Below are positions 44,601 through 53,806 of a stretch of 64,000 nucleotides of DNA, in pieces. A program made the position numbers and the translations under genes. Within the stretch, counting starts at the first letter, position 1. Every line of letters starts with the position of its first letter. The notes under the pieces are model-generated. The model had not been told where the DNA came from, did no database searches, and was given only the letters and a program-made list of their open reading frames with translations. Source of the stretch: Paenibacillus sp. FSL H7-0331 (GTDB lineage: Bacteria > Bacillota > Bacilli > Paenibacillales > NBRC-103111); assembly GCF_001956045.1 (NCBI RefSeq), contig NZ_MRTH01000008.1, forward strand, positions 248,001 through 312,000. The letters are read 5' to 3'.

Positions 44601-46286
44601 CAGCTTCCGGGTACGAAGGTTTATCCATGGGTAGCCGAGGTTCGTGGTGTTACACCAGGCGTAGGTCTGATCTCACCGCCACCGCATCATGATATTTATT
44701 CGATCGAGGATTTGGCTGAGCTTATTCATGATTTGAAAAATGCCAATCCGCGTGCAAGAATCAGCGTCAAGCTTGTATCCGAGGTAGGTGTCGGTACGAT
44801 TGCTGCCGGTGTGGCCAAAGGTAAAGCCGATGTTGTATTGATCAGTGGTTATGACGGAGGAACGGGTGCTTCACCGCAAACAAGTATTCGTCACGCAGGA
44901 CTTCCATGGGAGCTTGGTCTGGCCGAAACGCATCAAACGCTGATGCTGAACAATCTGAGAAGTCGGATTGTGGTTGAAACTGACGGTAAGCTGATGACAG
45001 GCCGCGATGTTGTGGTTGCTGCTCTACTCGGTGCCGAAGAGTTTGGATTTGCAACGACACCTTTGATTGCACTTGGCTGTATCATGATGAGAGTGTGCCA
45101 TCTGGATACGTGTCCGGTCGGTGTCGCAACCCAGAACCCGCGGCTTCGTGCCAAATACACGGGGGACCCTGAGCATGTGGTGAATTTCATGAACTTTGTT
45201 GCCCAGGATGCTCGTGAGCTGATGGCTGAGCTTGGATTCCGTACCATTGAAGAAATGGTTGGTCACACGGAATTTCTGGAAACGAAGCAAGCCATCGACC
45301 ATTGGAAAGCCAAGGGCGTTGACTTGACACCGCTACTGCACAAGCCAGAGGTTGGCGAAGATGTGGGCAGCTTCTGCTCCATGGCTCAGGATCATGGACT
45401 TGAGAATTCTTTGGATATGAAAGAGCTGTTAAGCATTTGTGAGCCTGCTCTGGAAGAGAAAAAGAACGTGCATGCGATCCTTCCGATTCATAACGTAAAC
45501 CGCGTTGTTGGTACCATTTTGGGTAGTGAGGTTACGCGCCGTTATGGACGTGAGGGATTGCCGAACGATACGATCCGCATTCATTTTAATGGCTCTGCTG
45601 GTCAAAGCTTTGGTGCTTTTGTACCAAAGGGCATTACGCTCTCGCTGGAAGGCGATGCCAATGACTACGTCGGCAAAGGCTTGTCTGGCGGTAAAGTTAT
45701 CGTATTCCCATCCGAGCAATCGAGCTTTGCAGCGGAAGAGAACATTATTATCGGGAATGTTGCTTTCTACGGAGCAACCGATGGAGATGCTTATATTCGC
45801 GGTATGGCAGGGGAGCGCTTCTGCGTACGGAACTCCGGCGTTCGTGCAGTAGTTGAAGGTGTAGGAGACCACGGCTGCGAATACATGACGGGTGGACGTG
45901 TAGTCGTATTGGGTCCAACCGGACGTAACTTCGCAGCGGGAATGTCGGGTGGTACTGCTTATGTACTTGATGAGCAGGGCACCTTCAAAGACCAATGTAA
46001 CCAGGATATGGTTTACCTGGAGCAGGTTGAAGAGACCTTCGAGGCCGAGGAGCTGCGCAATATGATTCAGCGTCATGCTACCTTTACTGGAAGCTCGGTG
46101 GCTGAACGTGTCCTGAAAAACTGGGAAGAGTACGTGTGGAAATTCGTCAAGGTCATTCCGAGGGACTACAAACGGATGTTTGAAGCGATTGAACGCGTAA
46201 AACGGTCCGGCTTAAGTCAACAGGAAGCGATGCTAGTGGCGTTTGAAGAAAATATGAAGGACGTATCCCGTGTAGGCGGTAACTAA
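41694..46286 (+). CDS. gltB: Glutamate synthase, large subunit
   Basis: A 1530-aa glutamate synthase alpha subunit making glutamate from glutamine and 2-oxoglutarate. The glutaminase nucleophile is C22 (HDACGIGF), so about 21 residues are a propeptide. The FMN-binding synthase domain has [15 protein letters not shown] and [19 protein letters not shown]. The 3Fe-4S motif is [15 protein letters not shown]. The C-terminal GXGXG beta-helix contains [17 protein letters not shown] 41694 has AGGAAGAAAGG upstream and gives the family N-terminus; the longer frame is not supported. The beta subunit follows after a 211-base structured spacer. Confidence 0.96.
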   Translation: MSRKGLPVKQGLYDPQFEHDACGIGFVANIKGKPSHEIVGQALNVLCNLDHRGGQGSESNTGDGAGILLQIPHSFFKAELALEHIELPEPGQYGVGMVFLPQDAAQRAACEQVLEAQIKETGQRLIGWRTVPTDNSSLGVSAVSAEPFVRQVFIGSTVEASQELAFERKLFVIRKLTENAVRALDQEQAFYFASLSNRTIVYKGMLTPEQVDNYYLELKNPKFETALALVHSRFSTNTFPSWERAHPYRYVIHNGEINTLRGNVNWMHARQAMCDTDLFGDDFKKILPIIDADGSDSQMFDNTLEFLMLSGRSLPHAAMMMIPEPWSKHATMSDEKKAFYEYHSCLMEPWDGPAAISFTDGRMIGAVLDRNGLRPGRYYITKDDLIVLASEVGVLNIAPERIASKERLQPGKMLLIDTVAGRIIPDEEVKAGIVTEQPYRAWLDEHLISLEELPQAEVVPQTDHATVLQRQQAFGYTFENIRKVIEPMAKTGVDPLGSMGYDAPLAVLSDRPQLLYSYFKQLFAQVTNPPIDSNFEEIITAQGTTVGPERNLIQPEPESCRQIRLATPILTNAELAQLREIKRDGFKTVTLPILFNPTSGTQALEEAMEALYTAADEAIADGANLIILSDRGVDANNAAIPALLAVSGLHHHLIRVGTRTKVGLLLESGEPREVHHFALLLGYGVSAINPYLAMETLIDLSSQNKLKDLTIEKALYNYVKASTKGVVKVLAKMGISTIQSYRGAQIFEAVGLDQSVVDKYFTWTYTPVSGIQIDTIAQEAILRHERAYSEQEGRDRGLDTGGELQWRKNAEEHLYNPETIHALQAAVRTNNYEMYKKFAGLVQGQDEKFMSLRALFSFKSHREPISIDEVESVESLFKRFKTGAMSYGSISKETHEDMAIAMNRIGGRSNTGEGGEHYDRFTPDENGDSRRSSIKQVASGRFGVTSNYLVNADEIQIKMAQGAKPGEGGQLPGTKVYPWVAEVRGVTPGVGLISPPPHHDIYSIEDLAELIHDLKNANPRARISVKLVSEVGVGTIAAGVAKGKADVVLISGYDGGTGASPQTSIRHAGLPWELGLAETHQTLMLNNLRSRIVVETDGKLMTGRDVVVAALLGAEEFGFATTPLIALGCIMMRVCHLDTCPVGVATQNPRLRAKYTGDPEHVVNFMNFVAQDARELMAELGFRTIEEMVGHTEFLETKQAIDHWKAKGVDLTPLLHKPEVGEDVGSFCSMAQDHGLENSLDMKELLSICEPALEEKKNVHAILPIHNVNRVVGTILGSEVTRRYGREGLPNDTIRIHFNGSAGQSFGAFVPKGITLSLEGDANDYVGKGLSGGKVIVFPSEQSSFAAEENIIIGNVAFYGATDGDAYIRGMAGERFCVRNSGVRAVVEGVGDHGCEYMTGGRVVVLGPTGRNFAAGMSGGTAYVLDEQGTFKDQCNQDMVYLEQVEETFEAEELRNMIQRHATFTGSSVAERVLKNWEEYVWKFVKVIPRDYKRMFEAIERVKRSGLSQQEAMLVAFEENMKDVSRVGGN

Positions 46287-46309
46287 TCCTTAACATCAGT
46301 AGGTTTGAT

Positions 46310-46444
46310 AGGGTTCATGTCGTAATTTGCAAATAAGGTTTGCTTCGAGTCGGCTCCATCTTCTGTACCTTTACCGCACCTGTGTGGATAAGGGTACAGA
46401 GGATGGGCAGCTCTTGGCTCCTCGATTGAAATGACATGAACCCT
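46310..46444 (+). repeat. Nested inverted-repeat RNA element between gltB and gltD
   Basis: Four nested stems are visible. A perfect 12-bp outer stem AGGGTTCATGTC / GACATGAACCCT (46310-46321, 46433-46444) encloses CGAG/CTCG (46346-46349, 46421-46424). A 14-bp stem CCATCTTCTGTACC / GGTACAGAGGATGG with one G-U pair comes next (46356-46369, 46393-46406). The apical hairpin is CCGCA/TGTGG (46374-46387). No T-run follows, so it is not a simple terminator. It may be an mRNA stabiliser or processing site setting the gltB:gltD ratio, or a palindromic repeat element. Confidence 0.6.
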
Positions 46445-46497
46445 TTAATCACATTAATATTTAAAGCGCTTTCACAATCCAATATGGAGGTATGGGA

Positions 46498-47982
46498 ATG
46501 GGTAAACCAACCGGATTTATTGAATATGAGCGCCAAACACCAAGCGAGATTTCACCATTGCTGCGCATTAGTCATTGGAACGAATTTAGTGTTCCGTTAT
46601 CGGAAGACAAGCTGCAAAAACAAGGTGCACGTTGTATGGACTGCGGAATCCCATTTTGTCACACAGGCACCTTGATTAGCGGCATGGCAGCTGGCTGCCC
46701 GGTCAACAACCTGATTCCCGAATGGAATGATCTCGTCTATCAAGGTGAATGGCGTGAAGCGTTGGAGCGTTTGCATAAAACGAACAATTTTCCCGAATTT
46801 ACCGGTCGTGTTTGCCCAGCTCCCTGTGAAGGCTCCTGTACCGTGGGCTTGAGCGGATCACCCGTCACCATCAAGAACATTGAAAAGTCGATTATCGATA
46901 AAGGCTATGCAGAGGGCTGGGTTGTTCCCGAGCCTCCGACTATTCGAACAGGCAAGAAGGTGGCAGTAATAGGCTCAGGTCCTTCCGGACTGGCATGTGC
47001 AGCACAACTTAATAAAGCGGGTCATACCGTAACCGTCTACGAAAGAGCGGATCGGGTTGGTGGCCTCCTGATGTACGGTATTCCGAATATGAAGCTGGAC
47101 AAAAAGTATGTGCAGCGCAGGGTTGACCTGCTTCGGGCAGAAGGCGTTACCTTTATTACCAATACCGAGATTGGCAAGGATATTCCGGCAGCGCAGCTCA
47201 AGGAAGAGTTTGATGCAATAGTATTGTGCGGCGGTGCGACCAAAGGCCGTGATCTGAACATTGAGGGCCGTGAGCTGAAGGGTGTTCATCTTGCTATGGA
47301 ATTTCTCTCCAAGAATACGAAAAGCTTGCTCGACTCCAGGCATCAGGATGGACAATTTATTTCTGCAGAAGGCAAGGATGTTATTGTGATCGGTGGTGGC
47401 GATACAGGTACAGACTGTGTAGGTACCTCAATCCGCCATAAATGTCGCAGTGTTACCCAATTCGAGATCATGCCGCGATCACCGGAAAAGCGTCCCGCTA
47501 ACAATCCTTGGCCAGAATGGCCGAAGGTGCTCAAAGTCGATTATGGGCAGGAAGAAGCCACACAGCTTCAGGGACAGGACCCGCGTCAATATTTAATCAA
47601 TACGAAGAAATTTGTTGGTGATGAGAACGGCCATGTGAAGGAACTGCATACCGTTCTGATCGAGTGGCAGCTGGATACGCAAGGTCGGTTTGTACCGGTA
47701 GAAGTGCCAGGCAGTGAAAAGGTATATCCGGCGCAACTGGTTATGCTTGCGATGGGTTTTATGGGTCCAGAGTCCACGGTGCTTGATCAGTTGGGAGTTG
47801 AGAAAGACGCACGCTCCAATGCCAAGGCCGATTACGGCAAGTATGCCACCAATGTAGAAGGTGTATTTGCGGCTGGAGATATGCGGCGCGGCCAAAGCCT
47901 GGTCGTATGGGCGATTAATGAAGGACGCGAGGCTGCCCGCGAATGTGATCGGTTCCTGATGGGATCATCGAATTTGCCGTAA
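46498..47982 (+). CDS. gltD: Glutamate synthase, small (NADPH) subunit
   Basis: A 494-aa beta subunit that feeds electrons from NADPH to the large subunit. The N-terminal Cys-rich region ([21 protein letters not shown]) holds the iron-sulfur clusters. The FAD Rossmann motif [17 protein letters not shown] and the NADPH motif [17 protein letters not shown] follow, and the ending includes [22 protein letters not shown] 46498 is preferred to ATG 46492 because ATGGAGG (46484-46490) is 7 bases before it. Confidence 0.95.
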   Translation: MGKPTGFIEYERQTPSEISPLLRISHWNEFSVPLSEDKLQKQGARCMDCGIPFCHTGTLISGMAAGCPVNNLIPEWNDLVYQGEWREALERLHKTNNFPEFTGRVCPAPCEGSCTVGLSGSPVTIKNIEKSIIDKGYAEGWVVPEPPTIRTGKKVAVIGSGPSGLACAAQLNKAGHTVTVYERADRVGGLLMYGIPNMKLDKKYVQRRVDLLRAEGVTFITNTEIGKDIPAAQLKEEFDAIVLCGGATKGRDLNIEGRELKGVHLAMEFLSKNTKSLLDSRHQDGQFISAEGKDVIVIGGGDTGTDCVGTSIRHKCRSVTQFEIMPRSPEKRPANNPWPEWPKVLKVDYGQEEATQLQGQDPRQYLINTKKFVGDENGHVKELHTVLIEWQLDTQGRFVPVEVPGSEKVYPAQLVMLAMGFMGPESTVLDQLGVEKDARSNAKADYGKYATNVEGVFAAGDMRRGQSLVVWAINEGREAARECDRFLMGSSNLP

Positions 47983-48004
47983 TGACCATATTTGATCGAA
48001 CAGG

Positions 48005-48039
48005 AACGTTTATCGGTAACGATGAACGTTTCTTTTTTT
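48005..48039 (+). terminator. Terminator after gltD
   Basis: The 11-bp stem AACGTTTATCG / CGATGAACGTT (one G-T pair) has a GTAA loop and is followed by TCTTTTTTT. Confidence 0.9.
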
Positions 48040-48155
48040 CATGTCAGCGTAATAGACTAGTTAAGGACCTGGTCCGGTTTAGTTCCAATGACTCTAGTCC
48101 GGAATTAAATAAATGTGCTAAGGTGTATCCAATAAAACACGCAGGAGGCGGATTT

Positions 48156-48479
48156 ATGTTAACGGAAGAAGAGAAAACAATCGCGTTGCTATCACACGTG
48201 TTATGCCTGGTTGGAGGCTTTCTTGCCCCGCTGATCATTTGGCTGCTTAAAAAGGATCAATCAGCCTACATAGCCGAGCATGCGCAGGAATCACTTAATT
48301 TTCAAATATCGGTCTTGATTTATTCTACTGTTGCCGGATTCTTGTGCATTATTTTTATCGGTTTTGTGCTGCTGCCTTTGATCGGTATTGCCGCTCTGGT
48401 TCTTATCATTGTGGCAACGCTCAAAGCCTATAAAGGGGAAATGTACCGTTACCCTCTTACGATTCGTCTGATTAAGTAA
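48156..48479 (+). CDS. DUF4870 small membrane protein
   Basis: A 107-aa protein with three hydrophobic segments: LLSHVLCLVGGFLAPLIIWL, ISVLIYSTVAGFLCIIFIGF and a third close behind. It has the DUF4870 sequence AYIAEHAQESLNFQIS between the first two. The ribosome site AGGAGG (48143-48148) fixes ATG 48156; the longer frame upstream would begin inside gltD's stop and cross its terminator. The function is unknown. Confidence 0.88.
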   Translation: MLTEEEKTIALLSHVLCLVGGFLAPLIIWLLKKDQSAYIAEHAQESLNFQISVLIYSTVAGFLCIIFIGFVLLPLIGIAALVLIIVATLKAYKGEMYRYPLTIRLIK

Positions 48480-48586
48480 CTGAGATCGAGAGGCTGATCC
48501 CTTCTTATACCCCCTTTAATCGAAGGCTGGCGGCGAATACTATCTTATGCCAAGTTAAGTTTAAGGAATCTGGAGGGATCAGGCAA

Positions 48587-48739
48587 ATGTCTTTTTCACC
48601 AACACTTGCACTCAAGAAGAGCCTCGACGAAAACTGGGTCCAACTCATGATCGCGGCTCGCAGCATGGGTATTTCCAAACAAGAAGTGTTACATTGTATC
48701 CGACAATTACAGAAACAAAATAAACGTAAAGCCAGATGA
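48587..48739 (+). CDS. sinI: SinI-like anti-repressor (50 aa)
   Basis: A short gene starting 9 bases after TGGAGGG (48571-48577). The product keeps the SinI/SinR dimerisation helix-hairpin pattern: LDENWVQLMIAARSMGIS and then KQEVLHCIRQ. It lines up with the SinR C-terminal segment LDEEWLKLVREAMASGIS encoded just downstream. SinI proteins bind SinR through this hairpin and free its operators. It has no DNA-binding domain, is very basic at the end (KQNKRKAR), and has its own terminator. The call is from motif and position only. Confidence 0.78.
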   Translation: MSFSPTLALKKSLDENWVQLMIAARSMGISKQEVLHCIRQLQKQNKRKAR

Positions 48740-48774
48740 GCATTAGGAAAAGCCAAGTCCATACCTACCTTGTT

Positions 48775-48812
48775 AACACGAAGCGTTTATCGCTTGCTGT
48801 GTTATTTTTTTT
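48775..48812 (+). terminator. Terminator between sinI and sinR
   Basis: The stem AACAC-AAGCG / CGCTT-GTGTT (small internal loop) has a 5-base loop and is followed by A and eight T. It makes sinI a separate unit; sinR may use an extended -10 TGGTAAAAT at 48842-48850. Confidence 0.85.
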
Positions 48813-48891
48813 GTCCACACAGCTACAGAGTGGGGGAAATATGGTAAAATAATTAAAAGCGTTTCAGTCAGTAGATAGGGGAGTAGCTGCG

Positions 48892-49218
48892 ATGTTAGGC
48901 AAAAGAGTCAAGCAATTACGTCTGGAAAAAGGATACTCGTTAACCGAGTTAGCTGATAGGGCAGGTGTTGCGAAGTCTTATCTGAGTTCAATTGAAAGGG
49001 ATATCCAATCCAACCCATCCATTCAATTTCTTGAGAAGATTTGCGCTGTACTTGAGGTTCCCATGGAAACGTTCTTGCATAATAAAACCACTCCCCAAGA
49101 AGAACTTGATGAGGAGTGGCTGAAGCTCGTGAGAGAAGCTATGGCATCGGGAATTAGCAAAGAGCAGTTTCTGGAGTTTCTACAATACAATAAATGGCGT
49201 AAAGATAATCAGCAATAA
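48892..49218 (+). CDS. sinR: Master biofilm regulator SinR
   Basis: A 108-aa XRE-type repressor. The helix-turn-helix (IKQLRLEKGYSL-like start, then AGVAKSYLSSIERDIQSNPS, IQFLEKICAVLEVP) is nearly the same as Bacillus subtilis SinR. The C-terminal SinI-like dimerisation hairpin (LDEEWLKLVREAMASGIS, QFLEFLQYNKWRK) is complete. In B. subtilis SinR represses exopolysaccharide and matrix genes through GTTCTYT sites. Here it sits next to a polysaccharide locus whose control region has such sites. GGGGAG precedes ATG 48892. It converges with that operon. Confidence 0.93.
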   Translation: MLGKRVKQLRLEKGYSLTELADRAGVAKSYLSSIERDIQSNPSIQFLEKICAVLEVPMETFLHNKTTPQEELDEEWLKLVREAMASGISKEQFLEFLQYNKWRKDNQQ

Positions 49219-49234
49219 GGATACGGTGCAGCAC

Positions 49235-51445
49235 TTACTTTTGACCTAACGATTGATAGGCTTGCTGCATCAGCTTATAGCTTTGCTTGACACGTTCGAC
49301 ATAAGTCACTTGATCCCAGGGTTTCCAGCTGTAAATCGGCAGTTGGGAAACCGGATAGCTGCTGGTGCCTTCCAAACCGGTAATCTTGCCTGTAGCACGA
49401 TTGACAATCCATGGAACAAGACGAATACCTTCTGTAGGCTGTGCAAACAACCTTTTCTCCTTATCCTCGTAGCTGATGACCTGCAGTGAGCTAGGGTCCG
49501 TGAAGCCAAGCAGCATCCAGGGAATTCTGACCTCAATCGTATCTCCTTGTGCTTGCCACATGGACAGCGAATTATATTGTGGCGAATCTGGATTCGTAGT
49601 GCCGCGTCGTAATGCCCCAACAGAAACCTCTTCAAAAGGACCGTATTTCTTGGAATCAGGAGGACTGAATTCCAGACCAACTGCCAGCTTCCAAGTATTA
49701 AATACCCCCGAATCGTCAACGAATTCCTCCGGTGTCCAAGCCTTCATCCCATATTGCTTTCCATATACCCGAGTATGCATATCATAATTAGATGCGATCC
49801 GCACATCGGACTCGCCGTCTTTGCCTAACACAATTAATGTTTCCAACCCTTCATCAAGCTGTTTATCGCCTAACTCTTTGGCATGTTTGTTTCCGCCAGG
49901 AAGCGTATCTACACCAAGGTATAATAGCTCGCGCTCTGGATCAAACGGCTGCTCCAATTTGGCATTGATATAGACATAGGCTTCGTCATGTGTCATCGTG
50001 ATTTCTTTCAAGCCGGGATAGGTCATATCCAGCTTCTGCTTGTCTGTCGATTTCAAAGCATCCCAATCACGAGTGGCACCATCGATAATAAGCGGACCAT
50101 CCTTGGAGGACAGCATGGCGAGCAGTCCAAAATGCTGCTCATTAGTCAATACATTGTGCCATAGCTTACGCCGAGTCGCCGGAATTTCAAAATGCATCGT
50201 GTTCCAGGTGCGTTTAAACCATTCATCCTGCCAGGAAAATACCGCTGCTCCCGCCATGCCTTCACTATAAATATCCTGCAGCAAAGAGGCATTAATTCGG
50301 CCTTGCTCCTGTTCGTCATGACCGCCTTGGTCGCGCCCCATTGATCCAAGATGGGCAACACCCATGGAAGAGGGGACACCGAATTCGCTAATGATAACGG
50401 GCATGCCTGCATGATAGGCTTTCAGCTTGCGGAGATAGCTTTTGTAGGTATTAGCCGTACCATCTGCTTCACGAACATCCTGCAGCGTATCATCCAGTCG
50501 AAAGAAATCGGGATAATAAGGATAAGCGTGAAAAGTGGCAAAGTAACCGGCCGCCCAGTCCTTGACCTGAAGATGTGTCGCATCCACACTGACCATATCC
50601 TCTTCGATCAGAACCTCACCTGGGTGGGTCAGCGGATCGGTCGTTACCCAATTCGTAAAAGCAAGCGGGTGTTTCCAACCGAATGGAGCTTCCGTATTGG
50701 CAAGATGATCCAGCATTTCTGCCAGCCAGTTCTCGAATGGATTTGCTTGAGGCTTGGCAGAAAGGTAAGTACCGATAAAATCTTTTTTATCCTTATGTTG
50801 TTCATTCGTATTTTTCACCATTGCCGGGTCCCACTCGGTCCCGATATGCCAGCCCAGCAGGTAAGGACCCGCATTGGAACGATAAATGCCACTGGCTTGC
50901 CCAAAGTGCTCAGGGATATCAATGCTTCCATACACCGCCCCAACAGCATCAGTGATCTCACTTTTAAAACGATTGTAGATTTGTTCGATATAGGCATCCT
51001 TCTTTTCAATCAGCTCTTCTTCCGGGGTCCATATTCCTTGTATGAAATAGAGTGGTTTCTCGGCATGCTGTTGATTGTACTCGACCAGTGCATCGTAGAA
51101 GACTGGCTTCAAAATCGTATACACCCGGATTGTGTTTGCACCCATGTCCTGAATCTGAGCGAACCATCGCAGATAGTGATCCTTCGTGATTGGAAGATCC
51201 CCGGGGTCGTATCCTGGGAGGGCAGCACCTAGATTAACCCCTTTGACAAAGAAGGGGGTCCAGGCTTGCTGATCATACAGTTCGATATGATCCTGCTGTG
51301 TACGGAATTTTAAGTGAGTTCCGTCGGCTGCCAGAACAGTCTCCACTTTTTTGGCGGGCCAATAATGCCAGATGAGGTAACCCACAACAAGTCCTATGAG
51401 TATACGGATCAGCCATTTGGCGTATACGGTTGTTTTCGCATCCAT
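49235..51445 (-). CDS. Membrane-anchored glycoside hydrolase-like protein
   Basis: A 736-aa protein with one N-terminal membrane helix (about 11-28) and an extracellular TIM-barrel region of clan GH-A type. FFVKGVNLGAALPG starts the barrel, and ANTIRVYTILKP is strand 2-like. The candidate acid/base Glu is in LLGWHIGTEWDP and the nucleophile Glu in VIISEFGVPSS. The C-terminal 250 residues are a beta-rich domain of unknown type. It is the last gene of the glmS operon, suggesting trimming or release of the polymer made there. AAAGGAG is upstream of the ATG. Confidence 0.75.
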   Translation of the reverse strand: MDAKTTVYAKWLIRILIGLVVGYLIWHYWPAKKVETVLAADGTHLKFRTQQDHIELYDQQAWTPFFVKGVNLGAALPGYDPGDLPITKDHYLRWFAQIQDMGANTIRVYTILKPVFYDALVEYNQQHAEKPLYFIQGIWTPEEELIEKKDAYIEQIYNRFKSEITDAVGAVYGSIDIPEHFGQASGIYRSNAGPYLLGWHIGTEWDPAMVKNTNEQHKDKKDFIGTYLSAKPQANPFENWLAEMLDHLANTEAPFGWKHPLAFTNWVTTDPLTHPGEVLIEEDMVSVDATHLQVKDWAAGYFATFHAYPYYPDFFRLDDTLQDVREADGTANTYKSYLRKLKAYHAGMPVIISEFGVPSSMGVAHLGSMGRDQGGHDEQEQGRINASLLQDIYSEGMAGAAVFSWQDEWFKRTWNTMHFEIPATRRKLWHNVLTNEQHFGLLAMLSSKDGPLIIDGATRDWDALKSTDKQKLDMTYPGLKEITMTHDEAYVYINAKLEQPFDPERELLYLGVDTLPGGNKHAKELGDKQLDEGLETLIVLGKDGESDVRIASNYDMHTRVYGKQYGMKAWTPEEFVDDSGVFNTWKLAVGLEFSPPDSKKYGPFEEVSVGALRRGTTNPDSPQYNSLSMWQAQGDTIEVRIPWMLLGFTDPSSLQVISYEDKEKRLFAQPTEGIRLVPWIVNRATGKITGLEGTSSYPVSQLPIYSWKPWDQVTYVERVKQSYKLMQQAYQSLGQK

Positions 51446-51468
51446 ATCGGGTGTGCTCCTTTAACTCA

Positions 51469-52284
51469 TTATGCTAGCAGCCGGTGAATTCGGGCCTCCA
51501 GCTCAATGGGGGAAAATGGCTTTGTAAGGATATCTGAGACTCCCAGGTCAAAGCATTTGCTGAACTCCTGCTCGAGTCCGAGATCGGTAAGCACCATGAT
51601 TTTGCATTGATTTTTTAATGTGCGAGATTGGCGAATTCGATGAATTAACTGATAACCGTCAAGTGCGGGTAGATTGAGTTCTGTGATCACCAGGTCCGGT
51701 GGCGTTTCATTAATTAATTGGAGACCTTCCATACCGTCCTGAGCTGGGCGAACATCATAGCCTCGGTGACTAAGTCGTGCTGACAAGAAATCGAGCAGAT
51801 CGGTATTTTGATCAATCATAACAATAGAGGATGCGGTCTCGACTTGAATATGACGATGAAATACGCGGATTTCGCGATCTACCGTATCCTGATTATTGGT
51901 CATAGCGATCATTTCTGACATTGCGGGTGCATTCAGCACTGCACTTTCAGGAAAGCTGGCTGCGGTTATAGGTCCGGTCAAGAGGCCTGACTGCTGCAAG
52001 AAATCTTTGATGGACAGGGAAAGGAAGTGTGTATGGGCGAGAGGTTGCCCGGGTAATACAACAACCAGAAGTGATTCCCTGGGTTCATAGCTCATTTGGA
52101 TGTTAAGCGTCGTATCCTCCATACTGAGTCGTGTCTCCAAATCCTGCATCTCGATCAATCCTGGATTACTGATATGTGCGAGGATGAGACCGCATTTGGC
52201 CTGCCCGGAAGCTGGCAGCTGCTCGGTGACCTGCTCATATAGATGGTAAGATAAATCGTTATGGATGATAGCTGACATATTCAT
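51469..52284 (-). CDS. Receiver-domain protein with Glu at the phosphorylation site
   Basis: A 271-aa protein. Residues 1-145 match no family I know. Residues 153-271 form a receiver domain with acidic D158, T233 (VLTDLG) and K255 (LTKPF). The usual phospho-Asp is replaced by E202 in VITELNLPALDG, which should mimic a permanently active state. It has no DNA-binding domain. It lies between the GT2 synthase and the hydrolase-like gene of one operon (23- and 39-base gaps), so it probably acts on the synthase machinery rather than on DNA. Confidence 0.75.
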   Translation of the reverse strand: MNMSAIIHNDLSYHLYEQVTEQLPASGQAKCGLILAHISNPGLIEMQDLETRLSMEDTTLNIQMSYEPRESLLVVVLPGQPLAHTHFLSLSIKDFLQQSGLLTGPITAASFPESAVLNAPAMSEMIAMTNNQDTVDREIRVFHRHIQVETASSIVMIDQNTDLLDFLSARLSHRGYDVRPAQDGMEGLQLINETPPDLVITELNLPALDGYQLIHRIRQSRTLKNQCKIMVLTDLGLEQEFSKCFDLGVSDILTKPFSPIELEARIHRLLA

Positions 52285-52323
52285 AATGGGAACACTCCTT
52301 TTGATTATGATCGGGCATATATG

Positions 52324-53793
52324 TTACATAACAGTCGCTTTGGACGATTGTCCTGGTGATAGCTGCGTCTGAGGTAGGGGCTTCTCAGTGACATCCTCTT
52401 TCCAGCTGCGACGTACCATGGTGCCCCAGCTGTTATTACGGCGCAGGAAGTCTGCATGACCCTGCAGCTTCCACAGTGCATTCATTTGGTCATAACCGAT
52501 AGTCATCAGCATCGAATACCCAATGATTTTCCAAATGTCAGTGGTTTGTGTGCTGCGTTTAAAAGCAATTTCCTCGATGATGAGCGACCCGGTCGTGAAC
52601 AACAGACTGATAAGCAGATTGATCAATATAAAAGCTAACAAAATCGGCCATTGCGTCATATTCATCACCACATAAGCAAGTAGTGCGACCAAGCCTGAGA
52701 GCTTAATAAACGGACTTAACGTTTCGTACAGGATCGTGTAGGGCAGGGCCAGCCATCCGATGATTTTATATTTGGGCACGAACAGCATTGCTCTAAAATG
52801 AATAACATTCCACAAATTACCTCGAATCCAGCGCTTTCGCTGTGATCCAAGTATGCTTAACGTATCCGGTGCCTGTGTCCAGCACACCGCATCAGGGCAA
52901 AAAAGAATCCGGTAAGGCAGCCCTTGCTGAAGCATATAACGGTGCAGCTTCATGACGATGTTCATGTCTTCACCCGGACAATCCGCCTCATATCCACCGA
53001 CTTCTACCAAATAGTCTTTACGAAATAAACCAAAAGCTCCTGATACGATCAACAGACCGTTTAAGGCACTCCAGCCGATGCGTCCTCCAAGGAAGGCTCT
53101 CATATATTCTACATATTGCATAGCCGGCAATGATTTACGGGATAAGCGATGTTTGGTCACACGCCCACCCTGTATAGTACTGCCGTTCGCAATCCTCACA
53201 TTTCCTCCAATAGCGATGTGCTGCTCCGGATTTTCCATATACAGCTGGACCAAACGGATCAGCGCATCCTTTTCTAGCATCGAATCAGCATCTATGGTAG
53301 CGACCAATGGATATTGGGCTACATTGATACCGGCATTAAGCGCGTCGGCCTTGCCACCGTTCTTTTTGTTGATGACGACCAGCTTGGGGTACTGCGGATT
53401 GTGATAAATTTCTTCTATAGACTTCGATTGCACAAGGCTGCGGATGGAGCTTGGACGGATCCTTGTGAGCTGAAATTCATCCACCAGCACCTGCAGGGTG
53501 CTATCCTGAGAGCCATCGTTAATAACGACGACTTCGTATTGGGGGAATTCCAGTGCCATCAAGGAACGGACATTATCAATGATGGTCAGTTCCTCATTGT
53601 AGGAAGGAACGAGAATGGAAACAGGTGGTACATGCTCTGAGCCTGATAATTCGCGAAATCGTGAATACATCGTGCTTTTGATCTGTGTCCGCATCCGCTG
53701 TGATGAAAGTGCCATAATCAAAAAATACAATAAGCTGGAACCTGCGATCAGGAAGGTGGCGAACAGCCCATATTCTAATAAAAAAGCTCTCAT
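52324..53793 (-). CDS. Family 2 processive glycosyltransferase (exopolysaccharide synthase-like)
   Basis: A 489-aa membrane GT2 enzyme of the PgaC/IcaA/cellulose synthase-like type. One membrane helix is at the N-terminus, followed by the GT-A domain: VPSYNEE, INDGS, D168/D170 in TIDADS, GED (274-276) and Q318-RKRW in the QxxRW motif. Then come 4-5 membrane helices. These residues indicate processive polymerisation of a beta-linked sugar. With glmS in the same operon the donor is probably UDP-GlcNAc. No PgaB-like deacetylase is present. Confidence 0.88.
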   Translation of the reverse strand: MRAFLLEYGLFATFLIAGSSLLYFLIMALSSQRMRTQIKSTMYSRFRELSGSEHVPPVSILVPSYNEELTIIDNVRSLMALEFPQYEVVVINDGSQDSTLQVLVDEFQLTRIRPSSIRSLVQSKSIEEIYHNPQYPKLVVINKKNGGKADALNAGINVAQYPLVATIDADSMLEKDALIRLVQLYMENPEQHIAIGGNVRIANGSTIQGGRVTKHRLSRKSLPAMQYVEYMRAFLGGRIGWSALNGLLIVSGAFGLFRKDYLVEVGGYEADCPGEDMNIVMKLHRYMLQQGLPYRILFCPDAVCWTQAPDTLSILGSQRKRWIRGNLWNVIHFRAMLFVPKYKIIGWLALPYTILYETLSPFIKLSGLVALLAYVVMNMTQWPILLAFILINLLISLLFTTGSLIIEEIAFKRSTQTTDIWKIIGYSMLMTIGYDQMNALWKLQGHADFLRRNNSWGTMVRRSWKEDVTEKPLPQTQLSPGQSSKATVM

Positions 53794-53806
53794 CTCGTTC
53801 TCCTTT

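Noticed and set aside
47982..48155. Upstream extension of the DUF4870 frame overlapping the gltD stop
   Set aside because: It crosses the gltD terminator, has no ribosome site, and the extra residues do not belong to the family; ATG 48156 has AGGAGG.
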